Assembly: GCA_016648135.1 (NCBI GenBank)
Contig: JADDOH010010152.1
Span: 59,160 to 123,159 of the forward strand
Direction: 5' to 3'
Length of the DNA stretch: 64,000 bases
Source of the DNA: Agrypnia vestita
Taxonomy: Eukaryota; Arthropoda; Insecta; Trichoptera; Phryganeidae
The translations under genes were made by a program, and so were the position numbers. This document shows, piece after piece, positions 21,339 through 32,201 of this stretch (the first letter of the stretch is position 1; each line of letters opens with the position of its first letter). The notes under the pieces were generated by a model. It did no database searches, was not told where the DNA came from, and saw only the letters and a list, made by a program, of their open reading frames with translations.

Positions 21339-21399
21339 ATTAATAAATATGTAAGTAGATTAAAACAAATAATAAAGTTATTTTTTTAAAATATTTATC

Positions 21400-22780
21400 T
21401 ATAAACTTGTTCAACCAATTAAAAAAATGATTTGTAATTATCAAATGTTTTATAAAAATCATATTTAAAAAAATCGACATTAAATAGGTATTTATCTGGC
21501 AGAATACTATGAAATATTAAAATCAGAATAAAATTTTATTGATTGTGATAGGAATATAACGAGGTATGTCTCTCATTTCAGTTTCTATTCAAAATATATG
21601 CCTAGGAAAAGTCACGCTTCTCGTTCTCACTGCACGCCTCTGACATAAGCAAAAATGAAAACAAACTCAAAAATTAAGTAAAATTAGACGTAGTTCTGCT
21701 GAAAACGTCCAACCCAAAAGACATGCAACTGAGAAAATGGCTTCTAAATTCTATCTAAATTCTAAAAAATTAAAAATACAAAAACCTAATACGTCATTAT
21801 TGCTTACTTTTTTGCAAAGGGCTCATTGTAGAGATGTTTTTAATGTTTTTTAATGAAATGTTTTACTGGTTGGATTCTTTCTACAAAACGTCGAAATGTA
21901 CATTTTTTATTATATGTTCTATGAATTTGATTAAGCATGAAGTAAAAAGTGTTATCTGAGGCATAAAAAACGATCAGCCTCCTTAAATGTTTTCTACAAA
22001 ATAATTATCGTATAGTAATAGAATTAAAGAGATGCTTGTGATGTAAATGTTTTTAACCAATGTTTTTTGTTTATTAAAGATTTATAAATTTTTAAGTCAC
22101 AGAAAACAATCAAACATCTTGCTTTTTAATTAAAGAATTAATTTAAAGGCGATGGCCGTGATGCGGGTTAGTAAAATATTAAATTTATAAAAAACAAAAC
22201 TATAACTTGGATGTTTCAGCACATAAATTCATTTTTATCATTTTGTGGCTTGGAAGCTTTCTGCATAACTACGTCCAATGATCATTTGAGGGAAAAGTCA
22301 CGCTCAAACAGCGTTTGATATAACAAATGCAATTCCTTACTAATTACAATTTCGCAATCCATCACTCGTCTTTGAACACTTTATTATCTCTGGGTAACAC
22401 TTTCGAGTAAATTCTGTTCACTATCGCACAGAAGTAGGCACTCCACTTAATTATCTATCGCTTGATAACACTGCTTTTATTCAAACTTTATGTAGATGTT
22501 AGTCAAAAATTATCATTAGTGTATACAGATCTGTATTCACTGCTATGAATCCACCTTAAAATACGCAGAAAAGCCTGAAGATATTGTCAATTTATTGATT
22601 ACACCAATAGCACACTAACGAACCCTGGCTTAGAAGGAAACAATACACAGGCAGTGCATACAATCTGCGACCGCGCAAGAAATAATAAATACTTATTTGA
22701 CCTCCGCAGCGATAGGGGACTCTCCTGACGACGCTGAGATATGACTCTAGCGAAACATCGAAAATCGAATCTCAATTCAT
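21400..22780. other. unassigned intergenic DNA
   Basis: No gene or repeat relationship was seen. The short ORFs have no recognisable motif. Confidence 0.4.
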
Positions 22781-22789
22781 CCACACGTC

Positions 22790-22925
22790 TGCTCGTCGTT
22801 TTTTGAGATATTCTGCCGCGTATATCCGACCTTTCTGGCCGACGTTGCAGATCCCATTGCAGGGTCCATCATCAGGGCTGATGTGTTGTGAAACGTAGGC
22901 CAGAGAGGTCAGTTTCTGAACGGCC
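22790..22925. repeat. decayed Penelope-like foldback end
   Basis: GAGATATTCTGCCGCGTATA and GCAGATCCCATTGCAGGGTC resemble the left arm of the foldback at 43,961-44,143, and GTAGGCCAGAGAGGTCAG with TTCTGAACGGCCAT resembles its right side. The minus-strand core CTGATGATGGACCC is intact but GAAA has become GCAA; the plus-strand copy keeps GAAACGTA-GGCC but has lost helix II. Confidence 0.6.
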
Positions 22926-23028
22926 ATACGGTTCGTACAAAATACCCATTGTTTCAATACCTAATTATTATGTTAATTAAACGCCAAATTAAAAAAATAA
23001 TGGTCGATTATTTCGCATCAACATAGCG

Positions 23029-23388
23029 TTGAGAATGAAATTAACTTCAATTACGAGCATCGCACGCTTCAAAAGCGTTTCAACCATTTGCGGTGTTTAT
23101 TTTGTATTTGCAATCAGATGTAGAGCTTCGAAGCTTGACTCCACGCAAACCTCCAGGTCCACACGTATCGGAACACGAACTTTACACTTCTGCAGGGCTG
23201 CTATCTCCTCCTGGGCGCGGTCCTCCCGGCCAGCGCCGGTGGGCAGAGTTCTGCAGCGCGCTGCGCAAACACAGAGGACCCGAACCGAGATGTTTGAAAC
23301 AACTGGGAGTTTCAAACCAAACTGTTCAACTATCACCAGGCCGAAACTGGTGGCTGAGCTTGTAGTTTTAACGTACCGTATTCCGTGA
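23029..23388. other. GC-rich block with open frames on both strands
   Basis: About 360 bp of raised GC keep long frames open: 119 codons on plus from 23,029, a 90-codon plus frame from 23,093 rich in Pro, Gly and Arg (for example PPGRGPPGQRRWAEFCSALR), and 79 codons on minus containing REDRAQEEIAALQKCKVRV. A pyrimidine-rich stretch ending in CAATCAG (about 23,109-23,115) could serve as a splice acceptor for the plus frame. None of the translations matches a family known to me. It may be a lone exon, a regulatory island or retained retrogene DNA. Confidence 0.25.
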
Positions 23389-23465
23389 TAACGAACTAAT
23401 ATTCAGAGTTTATTTAAGAAATGTGCAGTTATCCCGTTCGCTATTATTATTTCCTAGGGACTTCA

Positions 23466-23680
23466 TTAATCGAGATATATAATGGATGTCTCATAGTGAC
23501 GACTTTATATTTTTTTATGAGAGACTAGGTATGGAAGTCTTCGGCTTACGACCTATTATACGGCTGGCTTAAGTGATCACTTTACACAATATAATGTTCA
23601 CAATTTCCACCCGTGAAAGAATACAAAATCTATCAAATTTTGTGAAGTTGTATATATATTTAAGTTTTACAACCCGTTTC
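23466..23680 (-). repeat. MITE-A copy
   Basis: Inverted relative of 8,822-9,020: GATGTCTCATAGTGACGAC, TACGGCTGGCTTAAGTGATC and TTTACACAATATAATGTTCA appear in the reverse order expected. Confidence 0.75.
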
Positions 23681-23892
23681 ATATGTATGTTGTAATTATC
23701 ATTAGCATGGCCGGCATCCAAAGATTTTTCATTCTCCTTAATTAGACACAGATGTCATTAATGAGGTATGTATTTTTTATTGGAATTTTTTTAAAGTTAT
23801 ATCATGAGGTTCTTCCTGATTATTATCATTACACTAGAATACACCTGAAATATCATTTCAATTTCTTTAAACTCCTTTTTACACCACCCCGA

Positions 23893-24652
23893 GAGGGTAA
23901 CATTAAGGCAGAAATAAGGTAATTTTTTACAGGGAGATGATTTTTTAATTTTTTTACTGGCACTTAAAGGTACATTTGAAACTGACGAAAAATATCCAAC
24001 ATAATTTCAAACATTAGGATTACCAAATTAAATATAAAAAAAGAAGTGTAAAATTAAGGTAGATATCAGGTAATTTTTTACAAGGAGATGATAATTTTAA
24101 TTTTTTTACTGGCACTTAAAGGTAAATATTAAACTGACGAAAAATATCCGACATAATGTCAAACATTACGGTTGCCAAATTAAATATAAAAAATGGGAGT
24201 GTAAAATTAAGGCAGAAATAAGGTAATTTTTTTTTATAGGGAGGTGATAACTAATTTTTTTTACTAGAACTCAAAGGTACATATTAAACTGATGAAAAAT
24301 ATCCGACCAAAGGTTATTCAAACTTTTCAACATTATTAACATTTATATTCAACATTAGGATTGAAAAATTAAATATAAAAAATGGGAATGTAAAATTAAG
24401 GTAGAAATCAGGTAATTTTTTTTATGGGTGGTGATAATTTAATTTTTTTACTGGCACTTTAAGGTACATATTTAACTGAAGAAAAATATCCGACATAATG
24501 TCAAGCATAACGATTTAAAAATTAAAAGTAAAAAATTAGAGTGTTAAATTAAGTTAGAAATTAGGGAATTTTTTTACAGGGACGTGATAATTAAATTTTG
24601 TAACTGGCACTTAAAGGTACATATTAAACTGATGAAAAACATCCTCATGTTA
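23893..24652 (+). repeat. satellite, about 151-bp period, five copies
   Basis: The marker AAGG(C/T)AGA-AT recurs at 23,905, 24,056, 24,209, 24,398 and 24,551 (steps of 151, 153, 189 and 153). Other shared words are TTTTTTTACTGGCACTTAAA, GAAAAATATCCGACATAATG and AAATTAAATATAAAAAATG. The 189-bp unit contains an insertion of about 36 bp (near 24,308-24,350). There is no coding capacity, and the copies have diverged, so the array is not young. Confidence 0.88.
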
Positions 24653-24659
24653 TCATGTA

Positions 24660-25360
24660 CGCGCGGTAGCATGATACTTATTTGACGTGATTGTGATAAA
24701 AATGATATTTACATATCGTTAAGACCACTGTTCGAATTCCAAAATAAAATATTTTTTAAATTATGACTTACTCTGAATCCCGATCAACGCCGGGTCCTGG
24801 CCGCTAGTTATTTACAAAAAGGACCCTCGACACACTGCATTCACTTTATGACACGATAAAGCAGGACACAATATCACTATCCTACGGACCCCAGAGCCCC
24901 AATTTTCATTGATCGATGCTCCTTTTATTTCTCGAGGCAGTTTCTTCTCGAGAATCCATTTTGGATACAAATTGCGCACGTAGCGAAACGGGTATCCAAG
25001 AGCGATAAATTTGGTAATCCAGTACAATCTTGTCGAACAGACTATATGCTCGTACTGCGTCACGAACTACGGTATACAGCGGGTGTTAGTATAAGGTACA
25101 GGGTAGAGACATCTTGTCCAGGCGAGTCGGCCTTTGCAGGGTGGAGTTTTAATATCGGAAAACAAAGAAAAAGTCAGAAAGAGAAATTTCAATTTACTAA
25201 ATTATGACCCGTGTCCATGGGTCAGATTTTCATCTCGAGACAAGTTCTAAGATATTTGATATCTTATTCCTAAAAATGTTTTTTATAATATGTACAACTG
25301 TTCTGAGGACACAGTTACTGGATTTGTCCGCCGCGAGATTATTATTTAATTCAGATAAAT
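24660..25360. other. unassigned DNA, moderately GC-rich at 24,780-25,140
   Basis: The minus strand at 24,812-25,063 is open for 83 codons (YPFRYVRNLYPKWILEKKLP in the middle), but neither family nor splice context could be recognised. Confidence 0.25.
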
Positions 25361-25361
25361 T

Positions 25362-25402
25362 ATAGATGTCTCACAGAAACGAAGCTGTTTACATGAGAAA
25401 AA
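25362..25402 (-). repeat. MITE-A end fragment
   Basis: ATAGATGTCTCACAGAAACG and GAAGCTG match only the terminal 40 bp of MITE-A. Confidence 0.55.
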
Positions 25403-25904
25403 TAATTACTTTTTAATTATAACTTTAGCCTTGGCGACATGATTATCTCCAAAACTGCACGCGCCATGGAAACGTTTGCAGGACAGCACATAAATCCGCG
25501 TTTTTTAAATTTTAAAAATAATTTGTTAATGAAAAATATTAACCAATGTATGTTGGAAAAAAGAATAATAATAATAATAATTTTACAAATACAATATTTT
25601 CTTCAATTTTTATTTATTTGAATGTAGTTTTCGATGCCTCAAGGTGGTTTACCCCTTTAAATTTAAAATAAAAACACTACGCGCGGTATACACAACCGAT
25701 AGCATGCGTTGTTGCATTATTATCTAGCATGAAGCATATAGCTTTGCCTCTTTCTCGCACTGATTTCATTCACGCAAAATATTGATGTGTTTCGTAGCCA
25801 TGGCCATAAATTCAGTAATAATAATATGTACTCGTCAACTCTTTTAAAAATATTCATCAAATGCTTCATAATATTCAGTAGATTGACAAAAATTCCTATT
25901 AGAG

Positions 25905-26375
25905 GTGGGAAATTTAGTTCAGTTAACTGAACTATCGTTCATCAAGTCGTTCAGTCGAGTGAACTGTTCACTTTGAATTTTTCAATCGTTCATTGGTATT
26001 CTTTATTTTCAATAGCGAATGGCATTTTTTATCATTTACATCAAGCATTTTATCTACGTAAGCGAACCGCTCACTTTCCCGCCGGGAAATTTTTCAGCCA
26101 CTCAAAATTTTCGAAACCATTGGGGGGTGGGGGTGCTTTCAGTTTCTGAAGCTTTCATATAGACTTTAGATTTAATGAACCACAGTTCACTGAAGTTAAC
26201 TATACCGTTTGGGGAAACCGGAAAATTTTTCAGCCACTCGAAATTTTTTGGGTGTGGGGGTGCTTTCAGTTTCTGAAGCTTTCATTTAGACTTTAGATTT
26301 AATGAACCATAGTTCACTGAAGTTAACTATACCATTTGTTCCTTCGTTCAGTAAAGTGAACTTGTGATGGTCGAC
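25905..26375. repeat. GTTCACT-rich element with a 130-bp tandem duplication
   Basis: A block of about 130 bp beginning GGAAATTTTTCAGCCACTC occurs at about 26,086-26,215 and again at 26,217-26,345; both contain GGGGGTGCTTTCAGTTTCTG, AAGCTTTCAT and AGTTCACTGAAGTTAACTAT. The surroundings have many GTTCA / TGAAC words in both orientations. The left edge ATTAGAGGTGGGAAATT resembles an end of some hAT-type elements, but no matching right end was found. Confidence 0.6.
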
Positions 26376-26894
26376 ATAGAGATAGATTTAATAAATTTAG
26401 AAAATCTTAAAATAATAATATTCAAAAAAGTCAAGTATGGACATCAAAAATATATTTCTTCTGTTTGGAATCGTTTAAAAGTAAAAGCCTGATATATTTC
26501 TTCTTAAGATTCTATGTATTACAAGAGGCTAACAAAATATTGAATATTCAGCTATACAAGTAATATTTCTTAGATCTTTATTATACCATAGATATAATTC
26601 TGTGTTAAATTAATATCGTTTGCCAATCCTAATAGACTCGACCTTGTGAGTAGGTGCGAACGAGCCTTTATTATTTATGAATCAGAACAGTAAGTCTCGC
26701 GTGTAGTGGGTGCTTAACTATTATTTTAACGAAACGGACCAATCACAGGCGCGCTTTGCCTTCGACGGGTTGAGCCAGTGGCGACCGTCCCGATGACTGA
26801 ATCCGGCCAATGGCGAGCGCCGCCGGTGAAGTCATCGCGCATAGGATGAGTCACTGCACTAGCGTGGATTTCGGAGATATGGTGCAATCGTTAC

Positions 26895-26901
26895 TATAAA
26901 A
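26895..26901 (+). promoter_or_regulatory. TATA-box-like sequence of element A
   Basis: TATAAAA lies downstream of a CCAAT-type word (26,805) and upstream of a GC-rich leader-like region, a normal spacing for an LTR promoter. Transcription was not tested. Confidence 0.4.
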
Positions 26902-26925
26902 GGAGCGAACACGATATACTCTGCC

Positions 26926-27013
26926 CTTCATTTCGAGACCAGACCTGCGAGCGGAAGCGCTGCCCGAGACTTCATTTGGAGAACAGCATTTGCGGGCGGA
27001 GTTGCTGCCCGGA
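26926..27013 (+). repeat. 44-bp tandem duplication in element A leader
   Basis: CTTCATTTCGAGACCAGACC at 26,926 is followed at 26,970 by CTTCATTTGGAGAACAGCAT; both units then read TGCG-GCGGA and GCTGCCCG. Confidence 0.8.
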
Positions 27014-27203
27014 CGTATGGAGGAATCTACCATTCATCAGTACCAGAGAGGATCATACCGCCACTGTGTAACAGCTAAGGAACACATTTATATTATCTAT
27101 CGATTAATTATTTTCACTATTGAAATGTATTTATTTTGGGAAGATTTAAAATCGGAGCAATAATGTATAATTAATATCACGATTTCTTGTGTGATCTTGG
27201 CTC

Positions 27204-27510
27204 AATTCGTACGGGAATATCTCCCAAACGAATATATTTTGATGCATGGGGATTTTCATACCATTTGTATTAACAATTGATTTTACGGAGCTCTATAAGC
27301 AGTGCTTAATAGATTCATAATATTGTCGACGCGTTATGTATTGCATAACCAGATATCAATCCAAATCGTACGAGAAATTCTTCCGAACGAATATATTTTA
27401 AAGTATGGGGATTTTCAAACTATTTTACTAATAATTGAATACACGTAATTCTATAAGAAATGCTTAGTAGCCTTATAATAATTGTGTTGCATAAGTATTG
27501 CGCAATCCGG
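27204..27510 (+). repeat. direct repeat of about 155 bp in element A
   Basis: The words AATTCGTACGGGAATATCTC / AAATCGTACGAGAAATTCTT, then ACGAATATATTTTGATGCAT / ACGAATATATTTTAAAGTAT and GGGGATTTTCA occur twice, followed by similar TTCTATAAG-TGCTTA and GTATTGC-AACC words. Sequence divergence suggests an old duplication. Confidence 0.75.
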
Positions 27511-27873
27511 TCTTCAGCCAAGTCTTTATGATTTGAGTACCTCGGTACATCTGGCTTAACAAGTAGCTTCAGAACGACGAGTAAAGGACAGAATGGGGAG
27601 ATCTAACTAAAGATTGGGGATATCTGGCTTGTGATGGCCTAGCTGGTTGGGGCGTAGATGCTTGCCGGCACTTGGGCGTGGAACCCGCACAAGCCCCTGC
27701 AGGGTCCCTTAAAGGCGGGGCCCTCCTTGTTGCTCGGGGTCGTCAATAAACCGACCTCTTTCCTCACCAGGCGCAGGGCCACATAACCCACAAAAGGTTC
27801 CCTTTGTCTTTGGAAGGATTTTCATGCCTGAATGCTGAACCTTGATAGAAAACGTTAACTTCTATTTCGTCCT

Positions 27874-28285
27874 CTGTAAGAAAGACAGGGCCAGAATAAA
27901 TATAAAAATCATTCACTCATATGGAATAGCTGGGATATTATAAATATGTTACTAACACTCTAACATTTGTCCAAAGTAAATGTTGCAAGATGCAGAATCG
28001 TGGGACGCCATTCTGAAAAGGCATAATGAGATTGCACAATAATTTGTAACATCGCTGACTATGCCCGCAAAGGAGGCTAATGTCGTCATCAATTCGTACC
28101 AAAAGAGTACATGATTCTTCAAACACCGGCCTAAAAGAAAGGCGCCTCAAGACAACACCCATCATCAGAAACTCGTACCAAAAGAGTACGTACATCTCAA
28201 TTATAAGCCTAAAAGAGAGGCGTCACAGGATCACATCTCGTAAAGAAGAGATAGAGTCTCGGGATGCAGTAAGTTCCGGAGGAAC
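27874..28285 (+). other. string of short RNA-type hairpins with A-rich loops
   Basis: Perfect small stems follow one another: CTGT/ACAG (27,874-27,888), GTAC/GTAC around CAAAAGA (28,096-28,110), GCC/GGC around TAAAAGAAA (28,129-28,143), CGTAC/GTACG around CAAAAGA (28,174-28,190), GCC/GGC around TAAAAGAGA (28,207-28,221), TCTC/GAGA around GTAAAGAA (28,236-28,251) and GTTCC/GGAAC around GGA (28,273-28,285). The GTAC-plus-GCC pair is duplicated at a spacing of 77-79 bp. Loops are purine-rich and alike. A 73-codon ORF (28,080-28,301) overlaps, but the two GTAC hairpins lie in different frames, which argues that structure rather than protein was retained. Confidence 0.55.
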
Positions 28286-29574
28286 AAGGGGGGCCATTTA
28301 GTCACTTAGGAAGTTGGTCACCGGGTTTAGGCGGGCGCGGAGCCTCAACCCCCCTCGGCAGAGATGCTGAGGGTTTAAAAAACCAAAATTTAGCATTCAA
28401 AGAAACTATTATTTCATATAAACTCACGGGCTGTTGTAGAATCCTTTCGAACAAACCATCCCCGGGACCTTATCTACTTATTTATAAAGAAGTTTCGCTT
28501 CAAAAAATGTCGTATTTCGTAGATAGCAAATATATGTATTATTTCCCCACGGAATTAATATGAACAGGTTCATGCACGTCTAGGACGAAACCATTCAAGG
28601 TAAGAATTTGCTAATACAAAGTGTTTATAATTATTAATTTCAGTGTTATTTAATATGTGTGAATTTTTCCCTTTGCACCGTTCGAACAATTTTACTGGTT
28701 TGTCTCCAAACGGAAATGTTTTATTTCTAATACACGAATTCTTCTGGTGAACGTATTTTATTGTAACATAAATGTATAGATTATTAGGTTCGTTAGATGT
28801 TTTTATTACGTAATATTATGCAATTGTTTCCACACTGCTCCTATAAAAGAATTTGAAGTTATTACGATACACAACGGGGTCCTTCATCCATTAGACGAAT
28901 CATGTGCCAATTCAACGACGTATAGTATAGATTACGAATAGTATAGATTATATTTAATCGAGATTTAATCGCATTTATTATTTCTAGAAAGGGTTTGAGT
29001 GTCGGTTCCAGATTCCATTATGAGGCGGAAATAGTTCATAATCATAGCTCGACTGTAATAGGTATTTTTGTCGCGTAAGAGGTAGCACTTTTAGTAGTAT
29101 AACTGTGTTTTATGTTTCGTCCCTGACAGACAGGATGGTACAGCTGTGGTTATTTAGGTTATATACTTAGTAAATGCAAAGGGCATTAGGTATTATCAAT
29201 TTCGTATGCGATCCCAAGATGTTAGTTAATATTTTTAGTTAATATTGCATTCAAAAGCGCAATTTTCACAGAATAATTATTTTCAGTTAATAATTATTTT
29301 CAGTAAATTTATAGTTAGCACTGGCAGAGCTTTAATATTGTATAGAATTCATTATTTATAATATTTCAAGAAGGTATAATATTTTATTCAGCGTTCATTA
29401 TATAGTTACAACGCAATTCGCAGTCGTGCCCCTCTTGCGCCATGCAGAGCGTCGCGCCCTCACATATAAGAAAAATGTTTTATTTAATATTGAGATTTAT
29501 ATTATATTATTCTTCGCCTTATACGTTTGGACCACCCCCTCATACATCACAGTTGGTAGCCGCGACCAGGAGAT

Positions 29575-31740
29575 CGAAATGAAATAATATATAATAGTAA
29601 ATTCAACTCGCGTCAACTATTTTACGTCTGTATAATATTTTTCCTTTATAGAAAACATCTCTATAAAGCATACTCATTTGACGAAGGACCCTCTATCTAC
29701 CTGGTTCATCACAAGCGATTTGAATCAAACGTAGTGGGTGAATTTTTAAACGAATTATTATGAACATTATACAGAATATTTAAAGTGCGTTAAATTTTTT
29801 TAAGAACATATACAGGATTTTATCCACTGAAAGAATATCATTAATTACGATATAATACTTCTTTACCTAATTTTCCATATAGTTTTGTCTCTATGAGACG
29901 TCTAGAACATTATTCTTTTGTCTTTTTCAGACTTTTGGATTTGATATCTCAAAAACTGCAAGCTTGATTTTGTTTAAAAATTTGCTCACATCTTATTTAT
30001 AAAATTATCTTTTACGATTTTTTTTTGATAAATGCGCTGTTTGCTAACCATAATTTTTTAACTACGTGTTTTTTTGGAAAAATATCAATTTATGCCGCAA
30101 ACAATGATAGTAAAACGAATTTTGTAATTGTATATGATTGTAATTTTACAAAACTGTCGAGTTACGCCAAAAAATATTTAAATTTGAATGTATTTTTTGA
30201 TGCCTCAATGAATGAATGCCGTCTCTGCTATTTTTGATTGTTTTTATAATTTATGTTATAAAAAATGATAAAAATGCAGGCGAGAAACAAATTTGGCAAT
30301 GTTTATTTATTTTATAATGTTATGCAACATGGACAGACTTATTATAGAGGTGATATATGAATTGTACTGGTGTATTCGAAAAAGTGTAAAACTATAAAAT
30401 AAAAAATAATTTGGAAAGCTTTTGCTGTACAAAATTTTGTAAAATAATTAATATTATGATCAGAATCCACCTGGAACCATCGGATCATGGTAAATTTGTT
30501 TTAGCAACATTAAAAAAATTATTTAAAATTCAATTCACGTTTATGAAAGCGTTTTGTTTAATGACCCGTATTGCAATTCAATGCTGCTGCTTTTACAGGG
30601 CGTGCCCACTAATAGTTTCCCATAGATTTTTGGTAAAATTATTTTCGCACTATTTGAAAAATAGACTTTTACTAGGATTATAGTGGAGGAGACTCAAGGT
30701 TTGGAATTTTCCAGGGATATGCGTCGCCCCAAGAAAAGGGCGAATAATCCTAGAAGTTGTTTGTTTTTGCAGGAATATACGTTGACGTTATTCAGGACAA
30801 AAGATCGTTTTCACATTTCAATAGTTGACATATCACATATATAAAAGCGTGAAACACGTGAAAGTATTTGCACGAATGGCCTTTTATATTTACCTAAATT
30901 TGCTATTGACTTCATATGTGCTCTATGTACTTAGTTGTTTTTTATTTATTGAATTAAAAGTCTGTTTAAAAGATTTTTGAACCCTTCTTGTTAGTTGAGT
31001 CATTTTTTTAAAATTTGTAACCCTAAAGAACCACCTTAATTGGTTATTCCTACGGTACGTGCCTTGTGCTTGAATATAACGTACGCCTTCGCAGCCTGCG
31101 TATTTTATCAAGAAAGCCTGACATCTCTGTACAGTAGCATTGCGTGGGTTGCTCATCCCATCAACTATTTCCACTATGAATTAATTCCATATTACTCATA
31201 TTTAATATTCCTGATAGATTTCAGCCTTCCTGAATTGTCAAGATTTGTACTATCATTGGCATCTTAATTCCAGCCTTGAGGAAGAAGTCCTCGGGAATAT
31301 AATAATCTTATACAACACGTGTAACAAATAATCTATTTACAATAAAGCTAGATTTGGAACAAGAATATAACGTTGCTGTAAAGGACGAAATCCATTTTTT
31401 TATGAAACAATCAAACACTTCTCAAAAAACTGTAATAATTGTTAATAATGGCGAACGAAAAAAAAATGTACATGCCGGTCTACTCAATATAAATATAATT
31501 TTTCTATGAAATAAGTGACGACGGATTATTCGAGTAATGTTTAAAATGGTAAGAGTGGTGCGCGACAAGCGGCAAGTCATAAATAAAAAGCCCTTGAACA
31601 ACAACGCGGCGGGTGTATCATTTAATTCCTCGTTTTATACGTTTTTTGTTCCATGTTAAAAGTAAATAAAACTATGTGGAACTCTTTTGGGACCAGAATA
31701 TATTTTCGTTTTATAGATTCACGAAATGATTCATGGAGAG
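29575..31740. other. mostly unassigned AT-rich DNA with a MITE-A end
   Basis: A MITE-A terminal fragment lies at 29,884-29,912 (TTGTCTCTATGAGACGTCTA). A diverged repeat shared with 25,437-25,650 may cover 29,940-30,215 (ATCTC-AAAACTGCA and TTTTTGATGCCTCAA). No other feature was recognised. Confidence 0.4.
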
Positions 31741-31744
31741 ATCC

Positions 31745-32056
31745 ATGCTTGGAATAAGCCTAAGAGATTAGAGATTAGAAATTAGGCGCAGAACTAGAGT
31801 AATGGATATCATGGATCGTGTAGCGAAGCTAAAATGACAATGGGCAGGACACGTTGCAAGACAGAATACTACAAGATGGCTTCTCAGAGTTCTGAAATGG
31901 AGACCTTGGGAAAATAAAAGAGGCATCGGAAGTTTTCAAAAGAGATGGGCCGATGATATCGTGGGGGGAAAGAATTGGCTACAATTAGCTAACAACAGGG
32001 AAGAATGGAACAATAAGGAAGAGGACTATATCCAGCAGTGGAAAGACGAAGGCTAA
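31745..32056 (+). pseudogene. LINE C-terminal fragment (WAGHVAR type)
   Basis: One continuous frame of 104 codons reads MLGISLRD, stop, RLEIRRRTRVMDIMDRVAKL, then K, stop, QWAGHVARQNTTRWLLRVL, and further on RWADDIVGG and NREEWNNKEEDYIQQW before TAA at 32,054-32,056. This is the classical C-terminus of a LINE polyprotein in which KW-WAGHVAR and RWADD motifs follow the thumb. Two in-frame stops (TAG near 31,768; TGA, a likely W codon, near 31,835) disable it. A GAAGAAGAAGAA tail follows. Confidence 0.85.
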
Positions 32057-32201
32057 ATGAAGAAGAAGAACATTTTTCGTATTAAACAATTTCATTGTAT
32101 TTTAATCAAATAACTAACTTTGTATTAAGCTAATTAATATAATCGTTGATTACTTTTTCGTACACCGAGTTTTTATGTATACAAACTAAGTTACTATTAT
32201 A

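Larger units (their letters stand above)
20229..21375. mobile_element. nested Penelope-like foldback element
   Basis: An outer inverted pair (20,229-20,286 and 21,319-21,375; shared word TAATTAATAAATAT and AAAACAAATAATAA) encloses an inner, nearly perfect inverted repeat with arms of 346 and 323 bp (20,460-20,805 and 20,827-21,149) around a 21-bp centre. The arms differ mainly by a deletion of about 23 bp in the right arm. Between outer and inner repeats are two short coding remnants (20,307-20,468 and 21,154-21,290). Three hammerhead-like motifs lie in it, and the whole resembles one Penelope-like element interrupted by an inverted pair of another. Confidence 0.8.
26640..29570 (+). mobile_element. 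long LTR-like element A, almost non-coding
   Basis: Landmarks in order: TAGGTGCGAACGAGCC with TTATTATT (26,648-26,677), CCGGCCAATGG (about 26,802), TATAAAA (26,895-26,901), a 44-bp tandem duplication (26,926-27,013), AACAGCTAAGG (27,068), a 160-bp direct repeat (27,204-27,510), a hairpin string (27,874-28,285), ATAGAGTCTCGG (28,251), GTTGGTCACCGGG with a C-rich tract (28,312-28,356) and finally TTGGTAGCCGCGACCAGGA (29,553-29,571), which looks like the primer-binding junction after an LTR. The same landmarks in the same order occur in element B. If correct, this is an LTR of about 2.9 kb. No target duplication or second LTR was identified. Confidence 0.4.

Noticed and set aside
28080..28301. 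73-codon basic ORF as a gene
   Set aside because: It lies over the hairpin string; duplicated hairpins are in different frames and no domain is visible.
31262..31305. Hammerhead-like reading of CTTGAGGAAG and TCCTCGGGAA
   Set aside because: The core and GAAA are both altered and there is no palindromic helix III or cleavage position.
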